A stretch of 64,000 nucleotides of DNA. Source: Streptomyces rubrogriseus. GTDB lineage: Bacteria > Actinomycetota > Actinomycetes > Streptomycetales > Streptomycetaceae. The notes beneath the pieces are model-generated. The model was not told the DNA's origin. It ran no database searches and saw only the letters and a program-made list of their open reading frames with translations. The translations under genes were made by a program, and so were the position numbers. This document shows, piece after piece, positions 42,324-50,910 of the stretch; the first letter of the stretch is position 1, and each line of letters begins with the position of its first letter. The stretch covers positions 8,246,001 to 8,310,000 of the forward strand of contig NZ_CP116256.1 of assembly GCF_027947575.1 (NCBI RefSeq). Direction: 5' to 3'.

Positions 42324-43898
42324 TCAACTCCCCTGTCGCACCCGTGTGGTGGTGCTGTGCTGTGCCTGTGAGAACGCTCGCCCGTCCGACCGGTCGTTGA
42401 CCGCGGACAGGGACCGGTCGTGGACCGCGGGGAGATACACGGTGAAGACCGTCCGGCCCGGCGCGCTGTCCACCGTCACACCACCGCCGTGCGCGGCCGT
42501 CACGGCCTGCACGATGGCGAGCCCGAGGCCGGTCGAGCCGGTCGCACGGGACCGCGCGGAGTCCCCGCGCGCGAACCGTTCGAAGACGCGCGGCAGCAAC
42601 TCGGCCGGGATGCCCGGCCCGTTGTCCGCCACGTCCACGCACAGCCACGGCCCGTCGCGTCGCACGCGCGCGGTGACGGTCGTGCCCGGCGGGGTGTGGT
42701 TGCGGGCGTTGCCCAGCAGGTTGACCAGCACCTGCTGGAGCCGGGCCGGGTCCGCCGACACCAGGGCCGGTTCCTCGGGCAGGTCCAGCCGCCAGGTGTG
42801 GTCGAGACCGGCCGCGCGGGCGTCGCTGACGGTGTCCACGACCAGCGGTACGAGGTCGGTGGGGCCGAACTCCAGCGGGCGTCCCGCGTCCAGGCGGGCG
42901 AGCAGCAGCAGGTCCTCGACCAGCAGGGTCATGCGGCCGGCCTCGGACTCGATGCGGCCCAGCGCGTGCCGGGTGTCGGGGCCGACCTGTTCGCGTCCCC
43001 GGCGGGTGAGTTCGGCGTAGCCGCGGATGGAGGCGAGCGGGGTGCGCAGCTCGTGGCTGGCGTCGGCGACGAACTGCCGTACCCGCGTCTCGCTCTGCTG
43101 CCGTGCGTGCAGGGCTCCGTGCACGTGGTCGAGCAGCCGGTTGAGCGCGGAGCCGACCCGGCCGACCTCGGTGTGCGGGTCGCACTCGGACTCCGGGACC
43201 CGTTCGTCGAGGTTCACCTCGCCCGCGTGCAGCGGCAGTTCGGAGACCCGGCCGGCGGTGGCCGCGACCCGGCGCAGGGGGCGGGTGGCGACGCCGACGA
43301 TGACGGCCCCGGCGAGGGAGGCGGCGACGAGGCCCGCGGCCGTGACGCTGGCCTCCACGAGGATCAGGGTGCTGATGGTGCCGTCGACGTCGGAGGTGGG
43401 CAGAGCGGCGTAGTAGCCGTCGTGGTACTCGACCCGGTAGTCACCGAGGCCCGGGATCTCCACGGTGTGCGCCTCCCCGTCCCGGGGGACGGAGGCGAGC
43501 GCGGTGCGCTGGCCCTCGTCGAGGGAGACCGCCGTCGTCCCGCTGGGGTCCGTGCTCTCGTCGTCCTTCTCGCCGTACTTGGCGTCGACGACGGCACCGT
43601 CGCGGGTCTCGGCGACGATCGTGTCGCGCGGCTGCGGACCGCCGTGCGTGACGAAGTCGTCGAGGTCCATCCGCTGCTTCACCCCGCCGCCGGGCCCCGG
43701 TTCGCCCGGCGGGCCGAAGCCGGACACCCGGGCCGCGACCTCGCGCACCTGGCCGTCCAACTGCTCGTACAGGTGCGAGCGCAGCGCGACCGTCGTCACC
43801 GTGCCGATCACCGCGCACACCACCGCGATCAGCGCCACGGACGCGACGACGAGCCGCGTCCGCAGGGTGCGCGGCCGCGGTCGTCGCCGCCCGCTCAC
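42324..43898 (-). CDS. Sensor histidine kinase
   Basis: GTG 43898 overlaps the regulator stop as GTGA. The 524-residue protein has two membrane spans (about 15-38 and 165-188) around an extracytoplasmic sensor region, then HAMP, the H-box FVADASHELRTPLASIRGYA, N-box NLLGNARNHTPPG, G1 DVADNGPGIP and G2 TGLGLAIV. All catalytic motifs are intact. The operon continues into the two glycosyltransferase genes, so it may control sugar attachment at the envelope. Confidence 0.95.
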   Translation of the reverse strand: MSGRRRPRPRTLRTRLVVASVALIAVVCAVIGTVTTVALRSHLYEQLDGQVREVAARVSGFGPPGEPGPGGGVKQRMDLDDFVTHGGPQPRDTIVAETRDGAVVDAKYGEKDDESTDPSGTTAVSLDEGQRTALASVPRDGEAHTVEIPGLGDYRVEYHDGYYAALPTSDVDGTISTLILVEASVTAAGLVAASLAGAVIVGVATRPLRRVAATAGRVSELPLHAGEVNLDERVPESECDPHTEVGRVGSALNRLLDHVHGALHARQQSETRVRQFVADASHELRTPLASIRGYAELTRRGREQVGPDTRHALGRIESEAGRMTLLVEDLLLLARLDAGRPLEFGPTDLVPLVVDTVSDARAAGLDHTWRLDLPEEPALVSADPARLQQVLVNLLGNARNHTPPGTTVTARVRRDGPWLCVDVADNGPGIPAELLPRVFERFARGDSARSRATGSTGLGLAIVQAVTAAHGGGVTVDSAPGRTVFTVYLPAVHDRSLSAVNDRSDGRAFSQAQHSTTTRVRQGS

Positions 43899-44635
43899 GA
43901 GACCGCGGGCTTGATCAGGTATCCGGCGCCGCGCCGGGTGTGGATCATCGGCTCGCGCCCCGCGTCGATCTTCCGGCGCAGGTAGGAGATGTACAGCTCC
44001 ACGACGTTGGCCTGGCCGCCGAAGTCGTAGGACCACACGCGGTCCAGGATCTGCGCCTTGCTCAGCACCCGCCGGGGGTTGCGCATCAGGAAGCGCAGCA
44101 GCTCGAACTCGGTGGCGGTGAGGTGGATGCCGTCGCCGCTCCGGGTGACCTCGTGGCTGTCCTCGTCGAGGGTGAGGTCGCCGACGACGAGGACGGAGTC
44201 GGAGCGCCGGTCGGCGGCGCCGGAGCGGCGGATCAGACCGCGCAGCCGGGCGACGACCTCCTCCAGGCTGAACGGCTTGGTGACGTAGTCGTCGCCGCCC
44301 GCGGTCAGCCCGGCGATCCGGTCCTCCACGGCGTCCTTGGCGGTCAGGAACAGCACCGGCACGTCCGGCAGGTCGCGGCGCAGCCGCCCCAGCACGCTCA
44401 GGCCGTCCATGTCGGGCAGCATCATGTCCAGTACGACGGCGTCGGGCCGGAAGTCGCGCGCGGTCTGGACGGCGCCGTGGCCGTCGCCCGCGCTGCGGAT
44501 CTGCCAGCCCTCGTAGCGCAGGGCCATGGACAGCAGTTCGGTGATGGACTGCTCGTCGTCCACTACAAGCACCCGGACGGGGCTCCCGTCCGGCCTCAGC
44601 AGTTCGGTGCGCCCCTGGGGCGAGGTCGTGGTCAT
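43895..44635 (-). CDS. OmpR-family response regulator
   Basis: The 246-residue protein has a receiver domain (VRVLVVDDEQSITELLSMAL, phosphoacceptor Asp in AVVLDMMLPDMDG, switch Lys in YVTKPFSLEE). The DNA-binding domain is OmpR/PhoB-like (HLTATEFELLRFLMRNPRRV, ANVVELYISYLRRKIDAG). The start is ATG 44635. It is coupled to the kinase gene. Two direct repeats of CTCTGAGAA in the upstream region may be its own binding site. Confidence 0.95.
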   Translation of the reverse strand: MTTTSPQGRTELLRPDGSPVRVLVVDDEQSITELLSMALRYEGWQIRSAGDGHGAVQTARDFRPDAVVLDMMLPDMDGLSVLGRLRRDLPDVPVLFLTAKDAVEDRIAGLTAGGDDYVTKPFSLEEVVARLRGLIRRSGAADRRSDSVLVVGDLTLDEDSHEVTRSGDGIHLTATEFELLRFLMRNPRRVLSKAQILDRVWSYDFGGQANVVELYISYLRRKIDAGREPMIHTRRGAGYLIKPAVS

Positions 44636-44656
44636 AGCGGTCACCTTGTCGGGACG

Positions 44657-44698
44657 CTCTGAGAAGGCCCTTTCCCCAACCTGTGATTTCTCTGAGAA
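44657..44698. promoter_or_regulatory. Direct repeats upstream of the response-regulator gene
   Basis: CTCTGAGAA occurs at 44657-44665 and 44690-44698, 33 bp apart (three helical turns), just upstream of the regulator start. OmpR-type regulators bind direct repeats, so autoregulation is plausible. Confidence 0.45.
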
Positions 44699-44769
44699 AC
44701 GCACGGGCACCGCGCGGGCACCGTCCGTCAGCCCTCCGCCGCCGCCCGTCGACCCTTCGCCACCGTCCG

Positions 44770-45462
44770 TCAGCCCGCCGCGGTCAGGCCCTCGGCCGTG
44801 AGGGTGAGGTGCCGGACCAGCACCTCGGCGGCGGTGTCGGCGTCGCGGGCCAGCGCCGCCTCCTCCAGCCGGCGGTGTTCCTCGACGCCGTCCCGGCCGG
44901 GATTGCGGTGCGTGGACCAGCGGCGGGCCAGTTCGCTCGCCGTCCACAGCCGGTCGAAGGTCTCCAGCAGCACGGGGTTGCCGCAGCCCTCCATCAGGGC
45001 GCGGTGGAAGAGCCGGTGCGCCTCGGACCACGCCTCGCTGTAGTACTCGCCCTCCTGAGGCGTGTACGCGGGCGTGCGGGACAGCCGGTGGTGGGCGGCG
45101 CGCACCCGGGCCTCCCAGTCGACGTCGCCGCGCTCGACGGACATGCGCAGCAGGACCGGTTCGATGGTGCGGCGGGCCTCCGCGATCTCCTGCCAGCGCC
45201 GGTCGGAGTAGGCCGGGACGGCGAAGCCGCGGTTGGGCAGCCGGTCGGCGAGCCCGTCCCCGACCACCCGCACGAGGGCCTCGCGCACCACGGCCAGGCT
45301 CACGCCCTGCTCCTTGGCGAGGTCCTGCGGCTTGAGGGCGGCACCGGGGGCGTGGTCGCCGCGCATGATCGCGTCCCGCAGATGGGCGTAGACCTGCTCG
45401 GAGAGCATCCGCTTGCCCGCCGGCGGGGGCGGCTGGGGCGACGTGGGGCCGGTCTGAGTCAT
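44770..45462 (-). CDS. GntR-family regulator (FadR subgroup)
   Basis: The 230-residue protein has an N-terminal winged helix (QVYAHLRDAIMRGDHAPGAA, LAKEQGVSLAVVREALVRVV) and an all-helical FCD-type ligand-binding domain (EIAEARRTIEPVLLRMSVER, EAHRLFHRALMEGCGNPVLL). ATG 45462 lies 6 nt after TATGCT on the minus strand, indicating a leaderless transcript. A perfect 14-bp palindrome at 45487-45500 between this gene and the divergent PEBP gene is the likely operator. Confidence 0.92.
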   Translation of the reverse strand: MTQTGPTSPQPPPPAGKRMLSEQVYAHLRDAIMRGDHAPGAALKPQDLAKEQGVSLAVVREALVRVVGDGLADRLPNRGFAVPAYSDRRWQEIAEARRTIEPVLLRMSVERGDVDWEARVRAAHHRLSRTPAYTPQEGEYYSEAWSEAHRLFHRALMEGCGNPVLLETFDRLWTASELARRWSTHRNPGRDGVEEHRRLEEAALARDADTAAEVLVRHLTLTAEGLTAAG

Positions 45463-45486
45463 AGGAGCAGCATAGACGATCGCTTG

Positions 45487-45500
45487 GATAATCGATTATC
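45487..45500. promoter_or_regulatory. Palindromic operator between GntR and PEBP genes
   Basis: GATAATCGATTATC is a perfect 14-bp palindrome, 25 bp upstream of the GntR start and 64 bp upstream of the PEBP start. It is AT-rich against a GC-rich background. Confidence 0.6.
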
Positions 45501-45563
45501 AGTGTTATGGTCGATTGCAGCGGCCGGCCCACACGGACCGGCCCGGCCGAAAGGAACGACGCG

Positions 45564-46097
45564 ATGAGCGCCAACGACCCGTTCGCCCGCCTCCCCGAGG
45601 CGGCCTCCTTCACCCTCACCAGCACGACCGTCGCCGACGGCGCCGCCTGGCCGCCCGCGCAGCACTCCTCCGGCGTCCCCGGCGGCAAGGACGTCTCCCC
45701 GCAGCTGTCGTGGAGCGGCGCGCCGGAGGGCACCCGGAGCTACGCCGTCACCGTCTACGACCCCGACGCCCCCACCGGCTCCGGGTTCTGGCACTGGGCG
45801 GTCGCCGACATCCCGGCCGCCGTCACCGAGCTGCCCGAGGGCGCCGGCGACGACAGCGGCGCGGGTCTGCCCGAGGGCGCCTTCCAGCTCCCCAACGACG
45901 CCCGCGCCGCCCGCTACATCGGCGCCGCCCCGCCGGCCGGGCACGGCCCGCACCGGTACTTCGTGGTGGTGCACGCCCTGGACGTCGAGTCCATCGGCGT
46001 CCCGGCCGACGCCACCCCGGCCGTCCTCGGCTTCACCATGGCCGGGCACATCCTCGGCCGCGCGGTCCTGACCGTCACCGCCGAGACCTCCGCCTGA
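45564..46097 (+). CDS. PEBP (YbhB/YbcL, Raf kinase inhibitor-like) protein
   Basis: ATG 45564 follows AAAGGA. The 177-residue protein shows the PEBP ligand-pocket blocks [34 protein letters not shown] and [20 protein letters not shown]. Bacterial PEBP proteins have unclear roles. The gene is divergent from the GntR regulator across a palindrome, so it is a probable target. The iron regulator gene follows within 8 bp and may be cotranscribed. Confidence 0.93.
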   Translation: MSANDPFARLPEAASFTLTSTTVADGAAWPPAQHSSGVPGGKDVSPQLSWSGAPEGTRSYAVTVYDPDAPTGSGFWHWAVADIPAAVTELPEGAGDDSGAGLPEGAFQLPNDARAARYIGAAPPAGHGPHRYFVVVHALDVESIGVPADATPAVLGFTMAGHILGRAVLTVTAETSA

Positions 46098-46105
46098 CCC
46101 ACCGC

Positions 46106-46816
46106 GTGTCCAGGCTCATCGACACCACGGAGATGTACCTCCGCACCGTCCTGGAACTCGAGGAGGAGGGCGTGGTCCCGCTGCGCGCCCGCATCGCCGA
46201 GCACCTGGACCAGAGCGGCCCCACCGTGAGCCAGACCGTCGCCCGCATGGAACGCGACGGCCTGCTGCGGATCGCCGCCGACCGGCATCTGGAGCTGACC
46301 GACACGGGCAGGCGGCTGGCGACGCGTGTGATGCGCAAGCACCGGCTCGCGGAGTGCCTGCTCGTCGACGTGATCGGCCTGGAGTGGGAGCAGGTCCACG
46401 CCGAGGCCTGCCGCTGGGAGCACGTGATGAGCGACGCCGTCGAACGCCGCCTCCTGCGCCTGCTGCGGCACCCGACCGAGTCGCCCTACGGCAACCCGAT
46501 CCCGGGCCTGGAGGAACTGGGCGGGGCGAACCCCGCGGCGCCGCGCCCGTCCGCCCCCGCCGCCGCCGCCGGGAGCACGGTCAGCCTCGGTGACCTGCGC
46601 CCCGGGCCGGACGGCGTGAGCGCGGTCGTCCGGCGCATCGGGGAGCCGGTCCAGGCCGACGGTGGCCTGCTGGCCGCCCTGCGGCGGGCCGGGGTGCGGC
46701 CCGGCGCGGTCGTGCGCGTCACGCCGTGGCCCGGCGGTGTGCGGGTCGGCAGCGACGGCCGGACCGCCCGGCTCCCCGCACGTACCGCCGCGCACGTCTT
46801 CGTCGCCCCGCTCTGA
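46106..46816 (+). CDS. dmdR2: DtxR/IdeR-family iron-dependent repressor, DmdR2-like
   Basis: The 236-residue protein starts at GTG 46106. The N-terminal HTH is EHLDQSGPTVSQTVARMERD. Both metal sites of DtxR are kept: Met in TEMYLRT; His and Glu in RKHRLAECLL; His, Cys, Glu and His in HAEACRWEHVMS. A Pro/Ala-rich linker leads to a C-terminal SH3-like domain. The position next to a PEBP gene and near a class B PBP matches S. coelicolor dmdR2 (SCO4017). The iron box at 19221 is a predicted target of this regulator or its paralogue DmdR1. Confidence 0.9.
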   Translation: MSRLIDTTEMYLRTVLELEEEGVVPLRARIAEHLDQSGPTVSQTVARMERDGLLRIAADRHLELTDTGRRLATRVMRKHRLAECLLVDVIGLEWEQVHAEACRWEHVMSDAVERRLLRLLRHPTESPYGNPIPGLEELGGANPAAPRPSAPAAAAGSTVSLGDLRPGPDGVSAVVRRIGEPVQADGGLLAALRRAGVRPGAVVRVTPWPGGVRVGSDGRTARLPARTAAHVFVAPL

Positions 46817-46861
46817 CCCCGGTGGGCACCGACCGGTTCCGGCGGCCGGTGCCCACCGGGG
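46817..46861. terminator. Bidirectional terminator between dmdR2 and the amidohydrolase gene
   Basis: CCCCGGTGGGCACC (46817-46830) and GGTGCCCACCGGGG (46848-46861) form a perfect 14-bp stem between two convergent genes. Confidence 0.9.
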
Positions 46862-46868
46862 ACGCCCC

Positions 46869-47777
46869 TCAGCTCCACTGGCTCTCCCGGCTCTCCGGCA
46901 GCCCGAACAGCCGGGCCGCGTTGTCGTGGCACACCCCGCGCAGCCACGCGTCTCCCAGCTCCAGCCGCTCCAGGGCGTGCAGTTGATGCAGGTAGGGATA
47001 CGGGATGTTGGGGAAGTCGGTGCCGAGCAGGACCCGGTCGCCGAGGTCCGCCAGCCGGGGCAGCGCCCGGCGCGGGAAGGGCGCGAGACGCTCGCTGAAG
47101 TCGGTGAACGCCATGGTCGTGTCCAGCCGCACCTCCCCGTACCGCTCGGCGAGGTCCAGGAAGTCCTCGTACTCGGGCATCCCGAGGTGCGCCACGACCA
47201 GCCGCAGCCGCGGGTGGCGGGCCAGGACCCGGGCGATCGGCTCGGGCCCGGTGTGCTTGCCGGGCGCCGGCCCCGAACCGCAGTGGACGACGACCGGTGT
47301 CCCCGCCTCGGCGAGCACCCCCCACGCCGGGTCGAGCAGCTCGTCGGCCGGGTCGTACGCCCCCACCTGCACGTGCGCCTTGAAGACCCGCGCCCCCGCC
47401 TCGACGGCCCGGCGCACGTACGTCTCGACGCCCGGTTCGGGGAAGAGGGTGGAGGTGTGCAGGCAGTCGGGCGTGCGGCGGGCGAAGTCCACCGCCCAGT
47501 CGTTCAGCCACTGGGCCATGCCCGCCTTGTGCGGATAGAGCATGGCGGTGAAGGCCCGCACCCCGAACCTGCGCAGCAGCTCCGCGCGTTCGTCCTCCTC
47601 GTGCCGGTAGGTGATCGGCCACTCGACCCCGCCGGTCAGCGGCCCGAGGGCGTCGAAGTAGGCCCAGACCTTGCGCAGCACCCGCTCGGGCATGAAGTGC
47701 GTGTGCACGTCGACCAGCCCGGGCAGCCCGAGCCCCTCCCAGAACCGGCGGACCTGCCCGACTTCGTGATCACTCAT
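46869..47777 (-). CDS. Amidohydrolase_2-family hydrolase or decarboxylase
   Basis: The 302-residue TIM-barrel protein has the metal-site motifs LVDVHTHFMPERV near the N-terminus, KAHVQVG, TPVVVHCGSG, VAHLGMPEYEDF and LGTDFPNIPYP. These match the PF04909 family (ACMSD-like). The substrate is unknown. ATG 47777 is the conventional start. It is convergent with dmdR2 and follows DUF2797 with 77 bp between. Confidence 0.9.
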   Translation of the reverse strand: MSDHEVGQVRRFWEGLGLPGLVDVHTHFMPERVLRKVWAYFDALGPLTGGVEWPITYRHEEDERAELLRRFGVRAFTAMLYPHKAGMAQWLNDWAVDFARRTPDCLHTSTLFPEPGVETYVRRAVEAGARVFKAHVQVGAYDPADELLDPAWGVLAEAGTPVVVHCGSGPAPGKHTGPEPIARVLARHPRLRLVVAHLGMPEYEDFLDLAERYGEVRLDTTMAFTDFSERLAPFPRRALPRLADLGDRVLLGTDFPNIPYPYLHQLHALERLELGDAWLRGVCHDNAARLFGLPESRESQWS

Positions 47778-47854
47778 GCGGCCACGATCGCGCCCCGCGC
47801 TCACCTGGACAAGGGGGCGAGGGGACGAGGAGGCGAGGGGGCGAGGGGACGAGG

Positions 47855-48736
47855 TCAGAACAGCCCGTCCTGTACTCCCGGCGCTCGTCTGATCTCCCGC
47901 AGGGGCACCGCACACGGCTCGCCCCCGGCCGACACCAGCTCCCACCCCGTCATCAGCCGTGTGTCGAGCACGACGACCCCCCGCTCCGTCGCCAGATGCA
48001 GATCGGGCCCGGCGGCCGCCACCAGCTCACCCCCGATCGCGCCGCCCGCCACCAGCTCGGCGACCTCCGCCACGGCGGCCGGCCCGCGCTCCGCGCCCGC
48101 GATCCCGAAGACGCCCGCGTGGTCGACACCCCGGAACGGCTCCGGCGTCAGCGCCTCGGGCCAGCCGCCGAGCGCCACCGCCCGCGCGTGCAGCCCGGCG
48201 ATCTCGGCCGCCCGCTCCGCCTCCGACTCGGGCAGGGCGTCCCGCACCGCGCGCTTGTGGGCGTACGGGATGCGGTCGGGCACGCCCAGCGCGGCCCGCA
48301 GCAGCTCCTCGGTCCGGCGCGCGGCCATCAGCGGACCGCACCCCAGCCAGCTGAAGCACACGGCCCCCTGCTCCAGCAGCCGGGCGGACCCCCGTTCGTA
48401 CGCGGTGATCCCCACCTTGACGAGGCCGGGACCGAACCAGGCCAGATAGACGTGGTACGGCCGCGGATCGTCGGCCATGGTGTCGGCGGCCACCGAGTGG
48501 GCCCGGTCAAGGCGTGCGCACTCCTCGCACCGCGCCCCCGTACTGCGCCCCGACACCCCGGCCCGTACCGGACACGCGTGTCCCCGCGCTCCCACGCACG
48601 TCCGCACACCCCCCTCGGCGACGCCGAAGGCCACCCGCTTCCCCCGGACCAGCGCACTGCGCCGGCCCCCGACCCACGTCAGCACGGGACCGTCCGCCGC
48701 CCACCGCAGCCCCGCGCACTTCCATGCCTGTGCCAT
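47855..48736 (-). CDS. DUF2797 family protein
   Basis: ATG 48736 gives 293 residues. The N-terminal half contains several Cys (GHACPVRAGVSGRSTGARCE, then ECARLD), suggesting a zinc site. The central block is YHVYLAWFGPGLVKVGITAY-ERGSARLLEQGA, which resembles the GIY-YIG nuclease-like motif of DUF2797. Function unknown. It is divergent from the HxlR gene across an inverted repeat. Confidence 0.85.
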   Translation of the reverse strand: MAQAWKCAGLRWAADGPVLTWVGGRRSALVRGKRVAFGVAEGGVRTCVGARGHACPVRAGVSGRSTGARCEECARLDRAHSVAADTMADDPRPYHVYLAWFGPGLVKVGITAYERGSARLLEQGAVCFSWLGCGPLMAARRTEELLRAALGVPDRIPYAHKRAVRDALPESEAERAAEIAGLHARAVALGGWPEALTPEPFRGVDHAGVFGIAGAERGPAAVAEVAELVAGGAIGGELVAAAGPDLHLATERGVVVLDTRLMTGWELVSAGGEPCAVPLREIRRAPGVQDGLF

Positions 48737-48768
48737 CCCCACCGACAGTAGGGGGCAGCACTGACAAC

Positions 48769-48801
48769 GGGCGGGCACTCACTCATGGTGAGCGCCCGCC
48801 C
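48769..48801. promoter_or_regulatory. 33-bp inverted repeat between DUF2797 and HxlR genes
   Basis: GGGCGGGC-A-CTCAC and GTGAG-C-GCCCGCCC flank a 5-bp centre, 18 bp before the HxlR start. It is a candidate HxlR operator. Confidence 0.5.
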
Positions 48802-48818
48802 GGACGTACCGTATGACC

Positions 48819-49172
48819 ATGGCAGAAAGTGAACCGATGTGCCCCGAGCGCCTGCTCCTGGAGCACGTCACCAGCCGCTGGGGCACCCTGGCCCTGATCG
48901 CTCTGCTCGACCGCCCCCACCGCTTCGGCGAACTGCGCCGGGAGATCGGCTCGGTCAGCGAGAAGATGCTGACCCAGACCCTGCGGACCCTGGAGCGCGA
49001 CGGCCTGGTCCACCGGGACGCCGCGCCCGTGATCCCGCCCCGGGTGGACTACTCCCTCACCGACCTCGGCCGCGAGGCCGCCGAACAGGTCCGGGACCTC
49101 GCGCGCTGGACCGAGCGGCGGATGGCGGCGGTCGAGCGGTCCCGGGGGGCGTACGACGCGGCCAGGGTGTGA
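48819..49172 (+). CDS. HxlR-family transcriptional regulator
   Basis: The 117-residue winged-helix protein has the family core CPERLLLEHVTSRWGTLALI, RFGELRREIGSVSEKMLTQT and DYSLTDLGREAAE. One Cys near the N-terminus (Cys in EPMCPERL) is typical and often redox or electrophile sensing. ATG 48819 lies 6 nt after TACCGT, so a leaderless mRNA is likely; an in-frame ATG sits at 48813. The target gene is not obvious. Confidence 0.9.
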   Translation: MAESEPMCPERLLLEHVTSRWGTLALIALLDRPHRFGELRREIGSVSEKMLTQTLRTLERDGLVHRDAAPVIPPRVDYSLTDLGREAAEQVRDLARWTERRMAAVERSRGAYDAARV

Positions 49173-49194
49173 CGCGCCGCCGCCCCCGACGGCG

Positions 49195-50682
49195 TCACGA
49201 CTTCAGGACCGCCTTCATGACGCTCTTGGCGATGGGCGCGCCGAGCCCGCCACCGGAGATGTCCGCGCGGGAGATGTCCATGTCGGTCGGGTCGATGAAC
49301 ACGGCCACCGCGACGGAGGACCCGTCGTCCTTCTTGCCGTAGGAGACGAACCAGCCGTACGGCACCTCGTCGTTGACGTCGACACCGCGCTGCGCGGTAC
49401 CGGTCTTGCCGCCGACCGTGATGCCGTCGATCTGGGCGCGGCGGGCGCTGCCCTCCTTGGCGGTGAACTCCATCATCTCCTGGACCTTCTGCGCGGTCTC
49501 GGCGGAGACCGCCTCGCTCATCACCGTGGGCTCGGTCTTCTCCAGGGTGTCCAGGTCCGGGCCCTTGACCTCGTCGACGACGTAGGGCTGCATCACCTTT
49601 CCGTCGTTGGCGATCCCGGCGGTGACCAGGGCCATCTGCATCGGCGTACTGGTGAGGCTGCCCTGTCCCATGCCGGTGAGCGCGGTGCCGGGCTTGTCGA
49701 GGTCCTCGGGGTAGAGGCTCTTGGTGGCGAGCAGGTCGCCGAAGTCGTCGGAGTAGACGTCCTCGTTGAAGCCGAACTTCTCGGCCGTCTCGCGCATCTT
49801 GTCCTGCCCGAGCTTGGAGGCGGCGTCGAGGAAGACGTTGTTGCAGGAGTGCTGCATGGCGGTCTTCATCGAGGCCTTGTTGCAGACCGCGTCACCGGCC
49901 TCGCTGCCGATCTTGTTGGTGGACTGCGGCAGCGGGTACGGGGAGACGGCGTCCGTGCGGGCGTCGACGTCGGTGACGATGCCGTGCTCCAGCGCGGCGG
50001 CCGCGGTGAGGATCTTGAAGGTGGAGCCCGGCGGGTAGGTCTCCCGCAGCGCGCGGTTGGCCAGCGGCTTGTTCTTCTTCTTGTCCAGCGCGACGAAGCG
50101 GTCGGACTCCTTGAAGGTGCTCCCCGCGAACGTCGACGGGTCGTAGGAGGGCGCCGAGACCATCGCCAGCACCTTCCCGGTCTGCGGGTCGAGCGCGACC
50201 ACGGCCCCCCGGGCGCCCTTCAGGTCGGTCAGCCCGTCCCAGGCCGCCTTCTGCGCCTTCGGGTCGATGGTGGTGACCACCGAGCCGGCCCGCCGCCCCT
50301 CACCGCTGACCACGTCGGCGAACCGCTGGAACGCCAGCCGGTCGTCCTTGCCGGTGAGGATGGAGTCGTAGGTCTTCTCCAGCAGCGTCATGCCCTGGGC
50401 CTGCGACGCGTATCCGGTCACCGGCGCGTACATCGGACCGTCGACGTAGGTGCGCTTGTACTTGAGGTCGGTGGTCTCGGTCTCCTTGGAACCGGTGACG
50501 GCCCGGCCGCCGACGATGATGTCGCCGCGCGGGGTGGCGAACTGCTCGATCTGCACCCGTCTGTTCTTGGTGTCGGAGGCCAGCTCCGGGGCCCGGACGT
50601 ACTGCAGCCAGTTCGCGCGGATCAGCAGGCCGAGCACCAGCAGTCCGCAGAAGATCGCCACGGCCCTCAGCGGCTTGTTCAC
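49195..50682 (-). CDS. Class B penicillin-binding protein (PbpA-like transpeptidase)
   Basis: The 495-residue protein starts at GTG 50682 with one membrane anchor (VAIFCGLLVLGLLIRANWL). The dimerisation domain is followed by the transpeptidase with SxxK in PPGSTFKILTAAAALEHG, SxN in MQHSCNNVFLDAA and KTG in VGGKTGTAQRG. All catalytic motifs are intact. It lacks an RodA/FtsW partner here, so it is probably an accessory PBP like S. coelicolor SCO4013. Confidence 0.95.
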   Translation of the reverse strand: MNKPLRAVAIFCGLLVLGLLIRANWLQYVRAPELASDTKNRRVQIEQFATPRGDIIVGGRAVTGSKETETTDLKYKRTYVDGPMYAPVTGYASQAQGMTLLEKTYDSILTGKDDRLAFQRFADVVSGEGRRAGSVVTTIDPKAQKAAWDGLTDLKGARGAVVALDPQTGKVLAMVSAPSYDPSTFAGSTFKESDRFVALDKKKNKPLANRALRETYPPGSTFKILTAAAALEHGIVTDVDARTDAVSPYPLPQSTNKIGSEAGDAVCNKASMKTAMQHSCNNVFLDAASKLGQDKMRETAEKFGFNEDVYSDDFGDLLATKSLYPEDLDKPGTALTGMGQGSLTSTPMQMALVTAGIANDGKVMQPYVVDEVKGPDLDTLEKTEPTVMSEAVSAETAQKVQEMMEFTAKEGSARRAQIDGITVGGKTGTAQRGVDVNDEVPYGWFVSYGKKDDGSSVAVAVFIDPTDMDISRADISGGGLGAPIAKSVMKAVLKS

Positions 50683-50910
50683 CGTCGGCCCCCGTCGATG
50701 TGCGGCCGGTCGGATATGAAGACTGGTCCTCTCAACATGCGCACACCCTAGACACAGTTGCGGACCGTACTCACGTCCGGTCGGCCACCGCACCCGCCGT
50801 GTCGCCCAACTCCCGCTGCCCACGGCCTTCGAGCCCCGTCGGCGACAATCCGTCGGAACCTGTCGCTCACGCCACTGGGACACCCTCCGTGCCCTGCATA
50901 GCGTGCCCGC

